Positions 32,778 through 44,719 of a DNA stretch of 64,000 nt are shown here, in pieces. This DNA is from Lunularia cruciata (Eukaryota; Streptophyta; Marchantiopsida; Lunulariales; Lunulariaceae). Position 1 is the first letter of the stretch, and every line of letters begins with the position of its first letter. Where the stretch lies: contig OX419758.1 in NCBI GenBank assembly GCA_948567375.1, forward strand, positions 4,221,001 to 4,285,000. Direction: 5' to 3'. The position numbers and the translations under genes are program-made. The notes under the pieces are model-generated. The model worked only from the letters and a program-made list of their open reading frames with translations, ran no database searches and had not been told where the DNA came from.

Positions 32778-34694
32778 ATGGGGAAACTTCCGGTTTTCTT
32801 TGGCAAGGATGGAGAAGATGTGGAGGCCTTTGTGAGAGACTTCAAGAGAGCTTGCATAGGAAACAATGAGAGGAGGAAGAATGAGTGAGCCTCATTATTA
32901 CCAGATTTCTTTGAGGATGTAGCACTTACATGGTATGAGTCAGAATACCAAAAGAGACAGAGGAGAGATGGGGAAGAGGAGTCTTGGGAGACTTTGACTT
33001 CAGCACTCATTGAGAACTTTCTTCCTGATGGGAGTTATGAGAGATTGATGAGTGAGGTTACATTTCTCAAGCAAGGAGATGGAGAGAAAGTGAGAGTCTA
33101 TGTGGAAAGAGTGGAAAAGTTGGAGTCCAGATTTTGCATAGTGTTGAGGAAGGGTGGGGATGATGTGGAGACTACAATGATTGGCATAGGGGCCATGCTC
33201 ACCAAAAATTTTGTGGGAGGTTTGAGATCACAAATTAGAAGCAAGGTGAGATATGAGAAACCTTCTTCCAAGGTTGAAGCTATCAAGATCGCAATTCGTA
33301 TGGAGGAGAGTTTGGAAGGGGATGAGAGTGATTTGGTGGTGAAGGAGGTTGTGCATCCTCCTCAAGGCTAGAATTATGGTGGAACTTCTGATACTTTGGT
33401 GACAAGGGTTGCACCACAAGTAGTAGTTGCTCTAGTTCTTGCACCTCCACCAAAAGATCCACTCCAAACCATCACATAACAACTTGCGGATCTCAAGATC
33501 AATGTGGTGCAACTATGGGAGAAGAGAGAGGTGGATCAGAGTGTAGGGAGAGGGCCTAGGAGTTATGGAAACTATTCATATAGAGGAGGCCAACCAGCCA
33601 ACAATTTCAATGATAGAAATTGTTTTGGTTGTGGAGGAAGAGGCCATATCCAAAGGAATTGCCCAAATTCCACTTACCATGAAGGAAGGGGTTATGAGGG
33701 AGCCAATAGAGGGAAAGAGGGAGGTAGTGAAACCCAAGTTGCTCCTAATCCTAACAGAGGTAAGGGGATAGCATCCATAGATGTGGTTGAGAGCAAGTAT
33801 GAGAAGGGAGAGTGCTCAAACTCCAAGGGTCTTAATTTGGAGCTTTTGGCACAAGAGAAGAAGAGAGCTTGTTTTGCAGAGGATGTTCACTCTTCTCAAG
33901 GATTTACTTCAAGCAAGGATACTCCTATGTCTACTAGGAGCACTTGCACCTCAACACCATCAACAACAAAGACTCCAAGGAAGAAGTTGGGGATGGAGGA
34001 CTTCTTGATCTCAAAGCAACAATGGAACTACAATGTGTTGGAGGATGTTGGTAGTCACAAGGCTAACATCACAGCAGGCCAATTAATTGCTTTGAACCCT
34101 ACCTTGAGAAAGGAACTGAGAGGTGGTTTGAGTTCTACAAGGAGCAAGAAGAAGAAGAAGGCAAAAGTTCTAGTATCAATGGGGGTGGTGGATGCCAAGC
34201 TAGCACCATAGGAGGCTTGTGAATATGCCTCCAAGGTTGATGTGAGAGTGAATGGTCACAACATCAAGGATGCATTGGTTGATGGAGGATCAGTAGTGAA
34301 TGCCATGTCATTAGGGTTGATGAAGAAGTTGGGTATGATACCCTCAAGACCTTCAACATTTGTGGTGAGCATGGCAAACAAGCAACAAGTTCGACCAGTA
34401 GGGGTGATGGATAAGGTGGTAGTTTCAGTTATGGGAGTTCAAAATCTCATGACTTTCCAAGTCTTGAAGGATTCAAGCTATGACTTACTTCTTAGGAGGC
34501 AATGGTTGAGAGCAGCACGCACAACTGATCGATGGCACAAAGGGTACTTGAGGATTGGGCCATCAAACCATAGAGTCACAATTCCTGTGACTAACACCAC
34601 CAACACTTCACATTCAGATACACCATCTTCTGATTATTGGGAATCAGATTCTGAAGAAGGAGCTTCAGGTGTGGACACAAGCATGGAAGAGTAG
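32778..34694 (+). pseudogene. Element B gag-protease, stops only
   Basis: ATG 32778 opens MGKLPVFFGKDG. One frame continues to 34694 with four in-frame stops (32886, 33369, 33477, 34209) and no frameshift. The gag core reads VRDFKRACIG, ALTWYESEYQ and LTSALIENFLPDG; the zinc knuckle CFGCGGRGHIQRNC is at 33618-33660; a Ser/Thr-rich linker follows. The aspartic protease at 34242-34694 has VDGGSVVNAMS at its active site (DGG rather than DSG/DTG) and a LLLRRQWLR segment in the place of the usual LGxPWL. Gag assembles particles and protease cleaves the polyprotein. The single frame with only nonsense changes fits a young copy inactivated mainly by point mutation. Confidence 0.85.
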
Positions 34695-34732
34695 ACTTCC
34701 ACGAGGAGGATGAATCTGAATCTGATTTAGAT

Positions 34733-37451
34733 GTGTATCCCTTGTGTGCTATGGATTTTGCACCTAAGCCAGAGGTTTTGAAGGACCCCGACAAATCACC
34801 ATTGACACTTGAGGAGGTAGAGAGAAGGTTAGCTACCCTCAAGTATGACCCAAATGTTACCAAGGAGGAGAAGGTGAGATTTGAGGAGATTTTCCGCAAG
34901 TTCATCCATGCGTTTGCTTTTAGTTACAGGGATTTGAAGGAAGTCACCTTGGAGGAGCACAAGATAGAGGTGGAGTCACATGCAAGACCAATCCGCCAAA
35001 AGCAACGTCGCATTAGCCCACCAATATCTTTGGTTGTGAAGGAGGAGATTGATAAGCTCAAGGAGGCTGGATTTATCTTTGAGGAAGAGAATTCAGAATG
35101 GGTGTCTCCAATTGTCATTGTGAAGAAAAAGAATGGCAAGCTTCAGGTATGTGTGGATTACAAGAAGCTCAATGTTGTTACCAAGAAGGACTACTACTCA
35201 TTGCCATTCATTTGGGCTTTGCAATGCTCCAGCCACATTCCAACGGTTCATGAACAAGGTATTTGAACCTTTCATTGGGAAATTTATGAGAGACTTCATT
35301 GATGACTTTTGTGTCTATGGGAGCAAGGAGGAGCACTTTGAGCACCTAATCAAAGTCTTGCAACTCTTGGATGAGGCAAATGCATCACTCAACCTAGAGA
35401 AGTGCATGTTTGGATGTGAAGAAGGTCTACTTTTGGGGCACATCATCTCCAAGGATGGAATAGCAGTTGATCCGGAGAAGGTGAGGAAAATCTCAGACCT
35501 TCCATTCCCTTCAAGCTTGACAAAGTTATGCCAATTCTTGGGGATGGTTGGATACTATAGGAGGTTCATCTTCTCATTTTCCAACAAGGCTTATGCATTG
35601 ACCATCTACATGAAGAAGGGTGTAGATTACATGGTGATTTTGGAGGACAAGGAGGCTCTCAAAGCTTTTGAGGAGCTCAAGCAATCCCTTGTTGTAGCTC
35701 CAATTCTTGCTAAACCTGATTGGAGTAAGCCTTTCATCCTCTACACTGATGCTTCTAATGTAGCTATAGGATGCACTCTTAGTCAATTAGACCAAGATGG
35801 GCATGATCATCCAATAGCTTATGCTAGTAGGCAAATGGTTTCAACAAAGAAGAACTACTCTGTCACGGAGAGAGAAGGGTTGGCAGTGATCTTTGGTCTC
35901 AAGAAGTTTAGACACTACTTGATTGGAGGGAAAGCCACCATTGTCACGGATCACAAGGCTTTGAAGTACATCTTCAACAAGCCTAATGTTGAAGGGAGAC
36001 TAGCAAGGTGGATGATACTCTTGTCTGAGTATGACTACACCATTGAGGATAGGCCAGGAAAGAAACATGCAAATGCTGATTTGCTATCTAGAGCCTATGA
36101 TCATGATGGAGATGAGCCAGTGGATGATTCCTTCCTAGATGAGGAGCTCATGACAATCTCAATCACTCAAGAGGTTCCAGTGGAGTACAAGGAGATTCTA
36201 GATTTTGTGACAAGAGGTAACTATCCAGAAGGGATGCATGCTAGGGAGAGGAAGGCCCTTGTAGCAAGATCTAGACCTTACACAATGGTGGAGGATATTC
36301 TTTTTCACCAAGGAGCAGATGGTCTACTTTGGAGAGCAGTGGGTAAGGAAGAGTCTATCCTACTCATAAAGGAGTTTCATGAAGGTTTAGTATGTGGAGG
36401 ACACTTTGCAGGAAAGGTGACTGCTTTCAAGATTCTAGATGTAGGGTACCATTGGAGAGGGATTTTCAAGGATTGTCTTGATTATTGCAAAACTTGTCAT
36501 GTTTGTCAAGCTTTTGCTAGAAAGTCTACATCCACTCCACCACTTAGATCAATTCCATTGTTAGGACCTTTTGAGAAGTGGGGAATTGATTTTGTAGGTC
36601 CTCTCAATAGAACCCCAAGGAACAATCGGTACATTGTGGTAGTTATTGATTGCCTTACCAAGTGGGTTGAGGCTAGACCATTGAGGGACAAGAATGAAGA
36701 TGAAGTAGGTAGATTTCTTTATGAACGCATTATCACTAGGTTTGGATGCCCTTTGGAGTTGGTTTCTGATAGAGGAGGAGAGTTTACAGGAAGCATTACT
36801 ACAGCCATGCTACGACATTTCTCTATCACACATAGAGTAACTACATCCTATAAGCCAAATTCCAATGGCTTGGCAGAGAGAACCAATCAGACCTTGTGCA
36901 TGATGTTAGCCAAAGATGCAGAAATGGAGGGCGCTAAACATCATTGGGACAAGAGGATTCATGCAATTTTGTGGGAGTATAGGACAACCATGAAGACTTC
37001 CACCGGATATTCTCCATTTCAATTGGTATATGGTATTGAGTCTACCTTACCTATTCACTTTGATCTTCCTACCTTCCAAAGCATTCATAGGAGATTGAAG
37101 AAAGCACAAGGAGGTGATGCAGAGAAGTCAAGGAAGGATCAACTCATGGAGTTGGAAGAGGCAAGAGCTGTTGCTATGGTTCGAGTGGAGCAAGCCCAAA
37201 GGAAACAAAAGGAGAGCTATGACAAGAGGCAAGGCAAGAAGAAGGTGGAGAGTTTCAAAGAAGGTGATTGGGTAATGTTGTTTGATTCCATTCGATTCAA
37301 GAGAGTGCAAAAGAAGTTTTTGCCTAAGTACTTTGGACCTTTCATAGTGGAGAAGGTGTGGGGCAATTACACCTATGATCTCAAGGAGTTGGGAGGAAGA
37401 CACTTTGATAGGATTAACCATGATAAGTTGATGATGTACCATAGAAGGTAG
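34733..37451 (+). pseudogene. Element B pol with RT catalytic deletion
   Basis: RT begins near 34733 (KEAGFIFEEENSEWVSPIV, VKKKNGKLQVCVDYKKLN). At 35205-35215 the frame jumps from KKDYYSLPF straight to FGLCNAPATFQRFM, with a frame change. The 45-55 residues that normally lie between, including motif A with the first catalytic Asp, are missing. From 35210 a 770-residue open frame continues: motif C FIDDF, RNase H (YTDASNVAIG, TEREGLAVIFGLKKF, HANADLL), the integrase zinc finger (HEGLVCGGH, CKTCHVC), and the catalytic core WGIDFVGP...SDRGGEF...SNGLAERTN. The C-terminus has FGPFIVEKVW and no chromodomain. The stop at 37449-37451 is about 36 bases before the polypurine tract (about 37488-37499). 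Confidence 0.92.
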
Positions 37452-37499
37452 AGAGACCTTCACTTTGAGGACAGAGTGAAAACTTAGTCCGGGGGTAAA

Positions 37500-38191
37500 T
37501 GTAACACCCGTTTGTGCATGTGTGTGGTATTGTGATATTTAGCTTGGTATTACAAGTACTTAAGAAATATTATTTATATAGAGATAAAGGATGGTTCTAT
37601 ATTAGTCATGGTTAGCTAAAGTTAGTCATAGCTAAGATAGAGGGGACCTTACTTTAGAGGAAGTAGAAAAGATGAGCACCACTATTTTGGACTTTAGTGT
37701 GTTGACTTGGTATTATTCCTAGGTGTTTGGCTTTGAGGAAAGAGTTGAGAACTCTTGGGCCCGCAAGCCTTTTTGTTTTGGATTCTTCTTTAGTCCAAGG
37801 AAAGCCCATGTGAATGAATCCTTGACTTAGTGGTTGGGTCAAGATAAGACCACATGCTTAGGGGAATATGCCCATGTGAATGGATATTCCTTTCTACTTT
37901 TTGACTTTACTTGACTTTTAGTCTAGTAACTTGAGTTATTACGGTAATTAGTAACTTTGGTACGTAACTATTTCACAAGTATATAAACAAGGGGTGAGGA
38001 GGTACTCATCATCCTTTCATTTGCAACTATCTTTCTCTCATTGAGTTCTCTAGTGAGCAATGTCTTGAGTCTTGGAGTGTTAGCCTTGGAGGAGTATGAT
38101 GGAGTTGGGGTTCCTTGCCTTCTTAGTCCATGGTGCGCTACCATAATAGCCATCAGAGGTTCATCTTGAGTGAGAGACAGGCCGGCTCACA
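37500..38191 (+). mobile_element. Element B 3' LTR
   Basis: 692 bases, same length as the 5' LTR, preceded by CCGGGGGTAAA and followed by the AGGAC duplicate. TATATAAA at 37980-37987. Differences from the 5' LTR are about seven substitutions, for example AAGGATAGCC against AAGGAAAGCC and GAAGGAATCC against GAATGAATCC. Confidence 0.93.
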
Positions 38192-38195
38192 GGAC

Positions 38196-39090
38196 ATTGT
38201 GAAGAGAGGCAAAGCCATGGCAAAGCAACAAGAAGATCAGAAGGAGCAGTTGGTGAAGTCTGAGGCCTTGCGGGTAGAAGTGCATGATATGCGAGTAGAC
38301 GTTATACATTTGAAGGCAATGGCTACTGTCACAAGACAAGAATTGGAGAGTTTGAAGGCGAGTGCAGCTGAGAAAGATCAGGCTTAGCAACGGGAGTTAG
38401 CCCTGCATGATAGGGAAGAAGAGGGATTGTACGAATTAGTAAGAGGAATGGAAGAATAGCTTTGGTAGGGTGTGAAGGAGAAAGAAGCATTGAAGGCCGA
38501 GTTAGAAGATGAGGTGAAGATGTATAGTGAGGAGTTATTAGCAAAGAGAGAAGCTGCAGATGCCAAGGCAAGAGGCAATCAAAGAAGTCACTGTGAGAAT
38601 GAAGGCAATGCTAGGGAGGATGTTTGAAGTTCAGTTGGAGGAAGTAAGACTGCACAAATTGAAGTTGTTAGTGTAGGAAACTAGAAAGAAGAAAGCAAAG
38701 GACATTGAATTAAACAAGTTTTTGATTTGCTTGAGAGATCAAGTAGATAGGAAGATATTAGAAGTAGGAGACAATGTGTGTCTCAGGTTGGACTTAGTAC
38801 ATTTGGAGTTAGAGAGACTTTATAGTACCATGAAATTAGAGATGAAGTCCAAAGTAAGAGAAGTAGGGGTAGAAGTGTCTTCAGGTGAGTTACCTGAGAT
38901 AGTAGAAAAGAATAAGTCAGCAAATAATGATGTAGATAGTGTACCCATGACCTCAATTGTAGTGAGGAGTGAAGAAGTAGTGAAATTGGTAGAAGATTTA
39001 GTGATAGTGAATAAATCCAAAGATAGAGAAGTGGAGGAAGTTACTTCAGGTTCAGAAGCCAAAGTCAAGGTAGATATTAGATTAGATTAG
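38196..39090 (+). pseudogene. LTR-encoded protein, coiled-coil C-terminus (A 3' LTR)
   Basis: Continuation of the 28763-30505 frame after element B. Open pieces at 38196-38387 (MAKQQEDQKEQLVKSEAL) and 38722-39090 (LRDQVDRKILEVGDNVCLRLDL), with stops and frame changes between. These match the coiled-coil tail of copy 1 (RVDRKILEVEDNIAIRLEL). It ends with an acidic tail at 39090. The remaining 39091-39709 is LTR sequence after the ORF, without coding potential, and is broken by insertion of solo LTR C at 39710. Confidence 0.75.
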
Positions 39091-40123
39091 GACCAATTTT
39101 GAGATAGGACGAGGCAAATATGAAGAGGTGCATTGTCATTTCAGATCTACAGGTCGGTAAAACTGTTAGGAGGTAGTTTAAGAAGTTAGATAACTATCAA
39201 GAGCTCTACCTATTTAAAGGAGGCCTTTGTAGTAAAATGTTGTTTAGTGTTCATTATTCCTGAGAATAGATAAAGTGAAGTGTTGTGAAGTAGTGCTCGT
39301 CGCTTGAGCTTAATTTCAAGTATCAATTTTGTGTGTGTGCTTGTGAGTGTTGAGAGAAATTTAAAGTGCAAGTTAATGTGCCTGTTGGATGTTGGATTCC
39401 ATAGCGTTGGTCTTCATTTTGTGTGTTTGATCCTAAGTGAAGTGCAATTGGAGCAATGCCTTGACAGATCTGAGAGGAATTGTAGTGTTGGTAGTATTTT
39501 GCATTTTTGAGTGCAACGTTGTGCTAATGTGAAGCAATTTCAATTGAGGAAGTTGTGCCTCCAAAGAGGGATGGAACACAATTCTAAGGTAAAGTGGTCT
39601 TACAATGAAGTAGCCATTTTTGAGATGGATTAATCATCACAATTAAGATTGTTTTGGACATATTTGAAATATTGTGATTAGTGAGTGATAAATTATGGTG
39701 ACGAGAGTGTGTGGTACCCACATTTTTTATTTTTTTTTGAAATGGAGAAGAAGAAGTGTATAGAGAAGTCAGATTGTGCCTGTATGGCCGAAGAAGGCAA
39801 AGAAAAGAGTCTTCGGGATAAAACCCGAGGTAACGTGGCTTCGGGTCATAAGGCAAAGTACTCGGACTTGCCCTATCAACATACAACCCAAAGTAAGAAG
39901 TCTTTGTATTGGGGGGTGCTCAACCCAAGGCAAAGACAGTGTAACAACTTTTCTTCGGGGCAAGAAATTCAAGAAGGGACCGTTCAAAAACCGGCGGTCA
40001 TACGCATGAAGTACACTTGACAGTGATAGGCGCATGCAAGAGGTGTGATTTCTTGGTAGAAACTTGAATTGAAGAGAGACAAAGAAGGCATGACTCTTTA
40101 AAAATCAAGCTAACAATGAAGCA

Positions 40124-41017
40124 ATGTCGAGCAATTTTCCTTCACCTTTGAGGAGTCGTTCTGCAAGAGATCATGGGAAGGGAAGTAGAGTTGAAGATGC
40201 GCTAGTGTATAGAGGAGAATTTGAGAGAGTTAACCTGAGAAACAGTGAGGAAGAAAGAAAGATTGGAGGAGGAAAGAAGAACTCCAAATTTGCAGTGAGA
40301 AATCATGCAATTTGGAGGTTAGATGTGATCGCAAAAATCAAAGTCTTGAGCCAACTTCGGATTACATTCTTGGCGTGGAACTAGAATGTGAGTTTTCCAG
40401 GATTCATGACCAAGATAATCGAGAGTAAATGTCTCGATGGCCCCAAGGAAGAGGAGAAGAGAGGAAATCTGGCTCATTGGACAGAGTCGGATTGGAGATT
40501 AATACTCAGAAGAGAGGTATGCATGGAGTCGGGAGCCAAGTTCTTGAGGAAGGGAGAGGTAGCCGAAGAAACCCAAGAAGTGAGGGATGCCTTCTCTTCG
40601 AAGATGACAAAGAATGGGTACAAAGTAGAGAGTTACAAAGATCCGTTCAAGAGAGGGATTGTGAGTGCTCTCATGGCAATCCTAAAGCCGGAGAGAACGA
40701 CTTATGTGATGAAACACCAAGCGGTGTTCTTCCATAAGATGTTTGCAAGAGAACCCATCAATTGGGCGAGGTGCTTCCATGGGAGAACGAGGCAGATGGT
40801 GTGGAATTTGTGGGATAAGTCGCTTCTACATTACATCGTGCCGTTTGCAGCACATTTCTACCTTGGGTTAAATTTGCTCAATGCAGCGGAGCGCAACAGA
40901 ATGGTGTCACACTTTCATCCCGACTTAAGTAAGGAGGTCGATGCGGAAGAGCAGTAGTATATTCTTCAAATCCAAAGTAGTGATGAGTACTACACGCAAA
41001 CGGGGAAGAGTGGGCGG
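40124..41017 (+). pseudogene. LTR-encoded protein, N-terminal part (solo LTR C)
   Basis: ATG 40124 opens MSSNFPSPLRSRSARDHG, matching copy 1. One stop (TAG at 40385) and another at 40955-40957 interrupt an otherwise open frame; stop-free pieces are 40124-40384 and 40388-40957. The conserved block is complete: SFPGFMTKI, TESDWRLIL, NGYKVESYKDPFKRG, TTYVMKHQAVFFHK, EPINWARCFHGRTRQMV and PFAAHFYLGLNL. Element D interrupts it just after QSSDEYYTQTGK. The TATA-like box is weak here (TTTAAAAATC near 40097). Confidence 0.8.
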
Positions 41018-44000
41018 TGTTGTCGGGAAAATAGCCCAGTGTACCCTTGAGGCTTTTGGTGTGATAGATTTTCTTTTTTTCTTCAAGTAGTTGTAAGGAA
41101 CACGTATTTATGATAATATGTCTCGGGGTGTGGTTTTGCTACCTTGTTTTGGGAGAAAGTGAAGGGCTGAGGGTTTTTCAGAAAATGCCAAAAGATTTCG
41201 AGAAAAAGGTTTGCAAAGGATTTTGAGAGAAGTGGCAGAAATTTTTGGGAGAAGAGAGGAGTAGGGCTTTTGGAAAGCCAGGGGAGCGGGAGAAAAATTC
41301 GAGTTGGACAGGGGAAGGGTTTTGGATAGAGAAACAATCAGGGGAAGGATTTTTTGAATTGGACAGGAGTGCTTGAGAGTGCAGGGAAGAGAAATTCTCG
41401 AGAACTGAAGGGTTTGGACAGAGAAACAATCAGGGGAAGGAATTTTTGAGTTGGACAGGAGTGCTTGAGAGTGCAAGGGAGAGAAATTCTCGGGAACTGA
41501 AGGGTTTGGACAGAGGAACAATCAGGAGAAGAAAGTTTTTGAGTTGGACAGGAGTGTGAGAGTGCAGGGCTGTGCTTAGACCAGGAGAGGAATTTCGAAA
41601 TGTGAAGGGTGCAGGGTTGTGCTTGGACCAGGAGAGGGATTTCAAAATGTGAGAGTGCAGGGTTGTGCTTGGATCAGGAGAGGAATTTCGAAATATGAGA
41701 GTGCAGGGCTGTGCTTGGACCAGGAGAGGGCTTTCGAAATGTGAGAGTGCAGGGCTGTGCTTGGACCAGGAGAAGAAATTTTCGAAATGTGAAGGGAGTC
41801 TTGAAGGGCTGAAGGCTTTTGGAGATGCATGAGGGCTGTGTTTTGGACCAGGACAGAAATTTTTGAAATGTGAAAGGAGTCTTGAAGGGCTGAAGGCTTT
41901 CGGAGATGTATGAGGGCTGTGTTTTGGACCAGGACAGAATTTTTTCAAATGTGAAAGGAGTCTTGAAGGGCTGAAGGCTTTTGGAGATGCATGAGGGCTG
42001 TGTTTTGGACCAGGACAGAAATTTTCAAAATGTGAAGGGAGTCTTGAAGGGCTGAAGGCTTTTGGAGATGCATGAGGGCTGTGTTTTGGACCAGGACAGG
42101 AATTTTCGAAATGTGAAAGGAGTCTTGAAGGGCTGAAGGCTTTTGGAGATGCATGAGGGCTGTGTTTTGGACCAGGACAGAAATTTTTGAAATGTGAAGG
42201 GAGTCTTGAAGGGCTGAAGGCTTTTGGAGATGCATGAGGGCTGTGTTTTGGACCAGGACAGAATTTTTCGAAATGTGAAGGGAGTCTTGAAGGGCTGAAG
42301 GCTTTTGGAGATGCATGAGGGCTGTGTTTTGGACCAGGACAGAAATTTTCGAAATGTGAAGGGAGTCTTGAAGGGCTGAAGGCTTTTGGAGATGCATGAG
42401 GGCTGTGGTTTGGACCAGGACATAAATTTTCGAAATGTGAAGGGAGTCTTGAAGGGCTGAAGGCTTTTGGAGATGCATGAGGGCTGTGTTTTGGACCAGG
42501 ACAGGAATTTTCGAAATGTGAAAGGAGTCTTGAAGGGCTGAAGGCTTTTGGAGATGCATGAGGGCTGTGTTTTGGACCAAGACAGAAATTTTAGAAAGGT
42601 GAAGGGAGTCTTGAAGGGCTGAAGGCTTTTGGAGATTCATGAGGGCTGTGTTTTGGACCAGGACAGAAATTTTTGAAATGTGAAAGGAGTCTTGAAGGGC
42701 TGAAGGCTTTTGGAGATGCATGAGGGCTGTGTTTTGGACCAGGACAGGAATTTTCGAAATGTGAAAGGAGTCTTGAAGGGCTGAAGGCTTTTGGAGATGC
42801 ATGAGGGCTGTGTTTTGGACCAGGACAGAAATTTTCAAAATGTGAAGGGAGTCTTGAAGGGCTGAAGGCTTTTGGAGATGCATGAGGGCTGTGTTTTGGA
42901 CCAGGACAGAAATTTTCGAAATGTGAAGGGAGTCTTGAAGGGCTGAAGGCTTTTGGAGATGCATGAGGGTCGTGTTTTGGACCAGGACAGGAATTTTCGA
43001 AATGTGAAAGGAGTCTTGAAGGGCTGAAGGCTTTTGGAGATGCATGAGGGCTGTGTTTTGGACCAGGACAGAAATTTTCGAAATGTGAAGGGAGTCTTGA
43101 AGGGCTGAAGGCTTTTGGAGGTGCATGAAGGCAATTTTCGCAGGTCTGTTGGGGCTTGAGATTTCAGGGCAGAAGGTGTTCATGAAGGAAATTTTGCAGG
43201 AAATGTAAAGGCCTGAAGAGAGAGAGAAGAAACTCTAGAGGGATTTGGACAGGAAAAGGAGAGGAATGAAGGAGTGCTAGCTTGGACAGGAGGAGTGAAA
43301 TTTTGAGTTGGACAATAGACCTGGCTGTACAGAAGCTGGAGAGTATGGGCAGAGGAAATTGAAAGGAAGGACGTTGAGAGAAGGGCTGAAAAGGAGAAAT
43401 TTCGAAGGAAGAGACCTGGCTGTACAGTAGCTGGACAGAGAAGTGAGAAGTGAAGGAAATTTCGAGAGATTTTGCACTGGGACAGAGGGAAAGGAGTTTG
43501 GGTTTCAGAAGTTTAGTCAGGAGAGAATGAGATGAACTTTCAGAGAATATAGGATTGTCAAGACAAGGACTGTGCTTCGAAGGAAGAACTGTGACTGATC
43601 AGGAGACACCCAGGAGAAACTCTCGAGTTGTTGTGAAGGTTTGAGAGTGAACCAAGAGAGACAGAAAAGAGGAGTTTCAAAATTTATTTGTGAAGATTTG
43701 AGAGTGGACTACGAGAGACAGACAGAGAGGAATTTTTGAGCTTTACACTGAGGGCCAAGAGAGCTGGAGACAACATAGCAGTTCTCAAAGGTTGGGGAAT
43801 GGCTGATGCTAGGCAGAAGATAGAGAGGCCATTTTCTCAAAGGAGATTTGGAGGTCTGATGCTGAAGTGACAAGCAAAGAGAAGAGAAGGAGAGGCTTTG
43901 AATGCTGAGCGGTGAGTGACAGTTTGATAAAAGAGAAGGAGTTGAGAAGATTGTCTGCATGTGATTGGGCGAGTTTGGATGTTCATCTGGAATGACTTGG

Positions 44001-44602
44001 TTGCCCATGTGTTAAAGTAGGAATGGACACTCCATAGGGAAGAATTGTTTGTGTTGTTTGACTTACAGCTGTATGACTGGTTGAAGAGGATGATTCATGA
44101 ATGGATAAATGTACTCTGAATTGTGGATGTTGTCAAGGGAAGGGCTGCATTTAGGAGCTCTTGGTCCAGTCTATATGATTGCCCAGTTCAGTGATCAATA
44201 CAGCCGGGTTTGACCACCATTAGTTGCTTGCGGTTATTTCATAAAGTCTCACCAGAGCCATTTTAGGAATCTGTCTGAGCCAAGAGCCAAACTCACAGAC
44301 CCGAACATAAAAGCAAACTGGAAGCGATACTATATACGAATAGAGCTACAAGGCCAAACACAGTCAAACACAATTGAATGCTATAGATCAACTTTAGGTT
44401 ACAATTTCCAACATACAAACCTTGGGAGAAACCTGCCCTGGGGACAATCAGAACAACCTGACCTATTGGGAAGAGCTGCCAGCCATACCGAACAAGGAAG
44501 AGAATGACAAACCTCAGGAAGACTTAAGACATTTGCACCAATCGCAACTAAGCACTAGCAGCCAGGTGCCTGGTGCACTCTCGAGGACAAAACCCCGTGA
44601 CA
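41018..44602 (+). mobile_element. Element D 5' LTR with tandem arrays
   Basis: About 3.6 kb from TGTTGTCGGG to CCCCGTGACA, ending four bases before the PBS. It carries three kinds of tandem repeat between about 41310 and 43140, then 1.4 kb of unique sequence (43141-44602) that is purine-rich on this strand. The LTR end is set by the PBS and the CA terminus; the matched part of the right LTR ends at 44568. Confidence 0.85.
41310..43140 (+). repeat. Compound tandem repeats in the D 5' LTR (92, 46 and 81 bp)
   Basis: In order: two to three copies of a ~92-bp unit (GGACAGAGAAACAATCAGGG...), about five copies of a ~46-bp unit (GAGAGTGCAGGGCTGTGCTT...), and about 17 copies of an 81-bp unit (from about 41800 to 43140; key segment GGGCTGAAGGCTTTTGGAGA). 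The units share short pieces (GGACCAGGA, CGAAATGTGA), so the longer ones probably grew from the shorter. Because 81 is divisible by three and the minus strand lacks stops, long artificial frames arise there. Confidence 0.95.
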
Positions 44603-44606
44603 TATG

Positions 44607-44624
44607 TGGCGACCATGCTGGGGA
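44607..44624 (+). other. Primer-binding site of element D (Arg-type)
   Basis: TGGCGACCATGCTGGGGA lies four bases after the LTR end. It matches the 3' end complement of plant tRNA-Arg (TGGCGACTCCGCTGGGGA) except in the middle. Tat/Ogre-type plant elements use the same tRNA class. Confidence 0.75.
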
Positions 44625-44719
44625 ATCTGGAGGCTTGTGCTTAGAGGTTGCGACTAGTTGGAGTTGGGGACAGATCGGACTGATCTAAGTGGACAGTAGT
44701 GAGCTGTGCTGAGGTAGAG

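Larger units (their letters stand above)
30506..38191 (+). mobile_element. Element B: near-complete Ty3/gypsy retrotransposon
   Basis: A 7.7-kb element with LTRs at 30506-31197 and 37500-38191, inserted in the 3' LTR of element A. The flanks are AGGAC at 30501-30505 and 38191-38195; the last A of the LTR and the first base of the duplicate coincide, so the LTR may end at 38190 or 38191. The two LTRs differ at about seven positions by eye, so the insertion is recent. Internal order: PBS, small leader ORF, zinc-knuckle ORF, gag-protease, RT-RNase H-integrase, polypurine tract. RT carries a large deletion, so B could move only with help from another element. Confidence 0.93.

Noticed and set aside
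41780..43140. CRISPR-like regular repeats
   Set aside because: Contiguous tandem units with no unique spacers, in a plant LTR.
41945..43183. 412-residue minus-strand frame as a real repeat protein
   Set aside because: It is produced by an 81-bp LTR tandem repeat whose period is a multiple of three; two antisense frames are open at once and copy number varies between LTRs.
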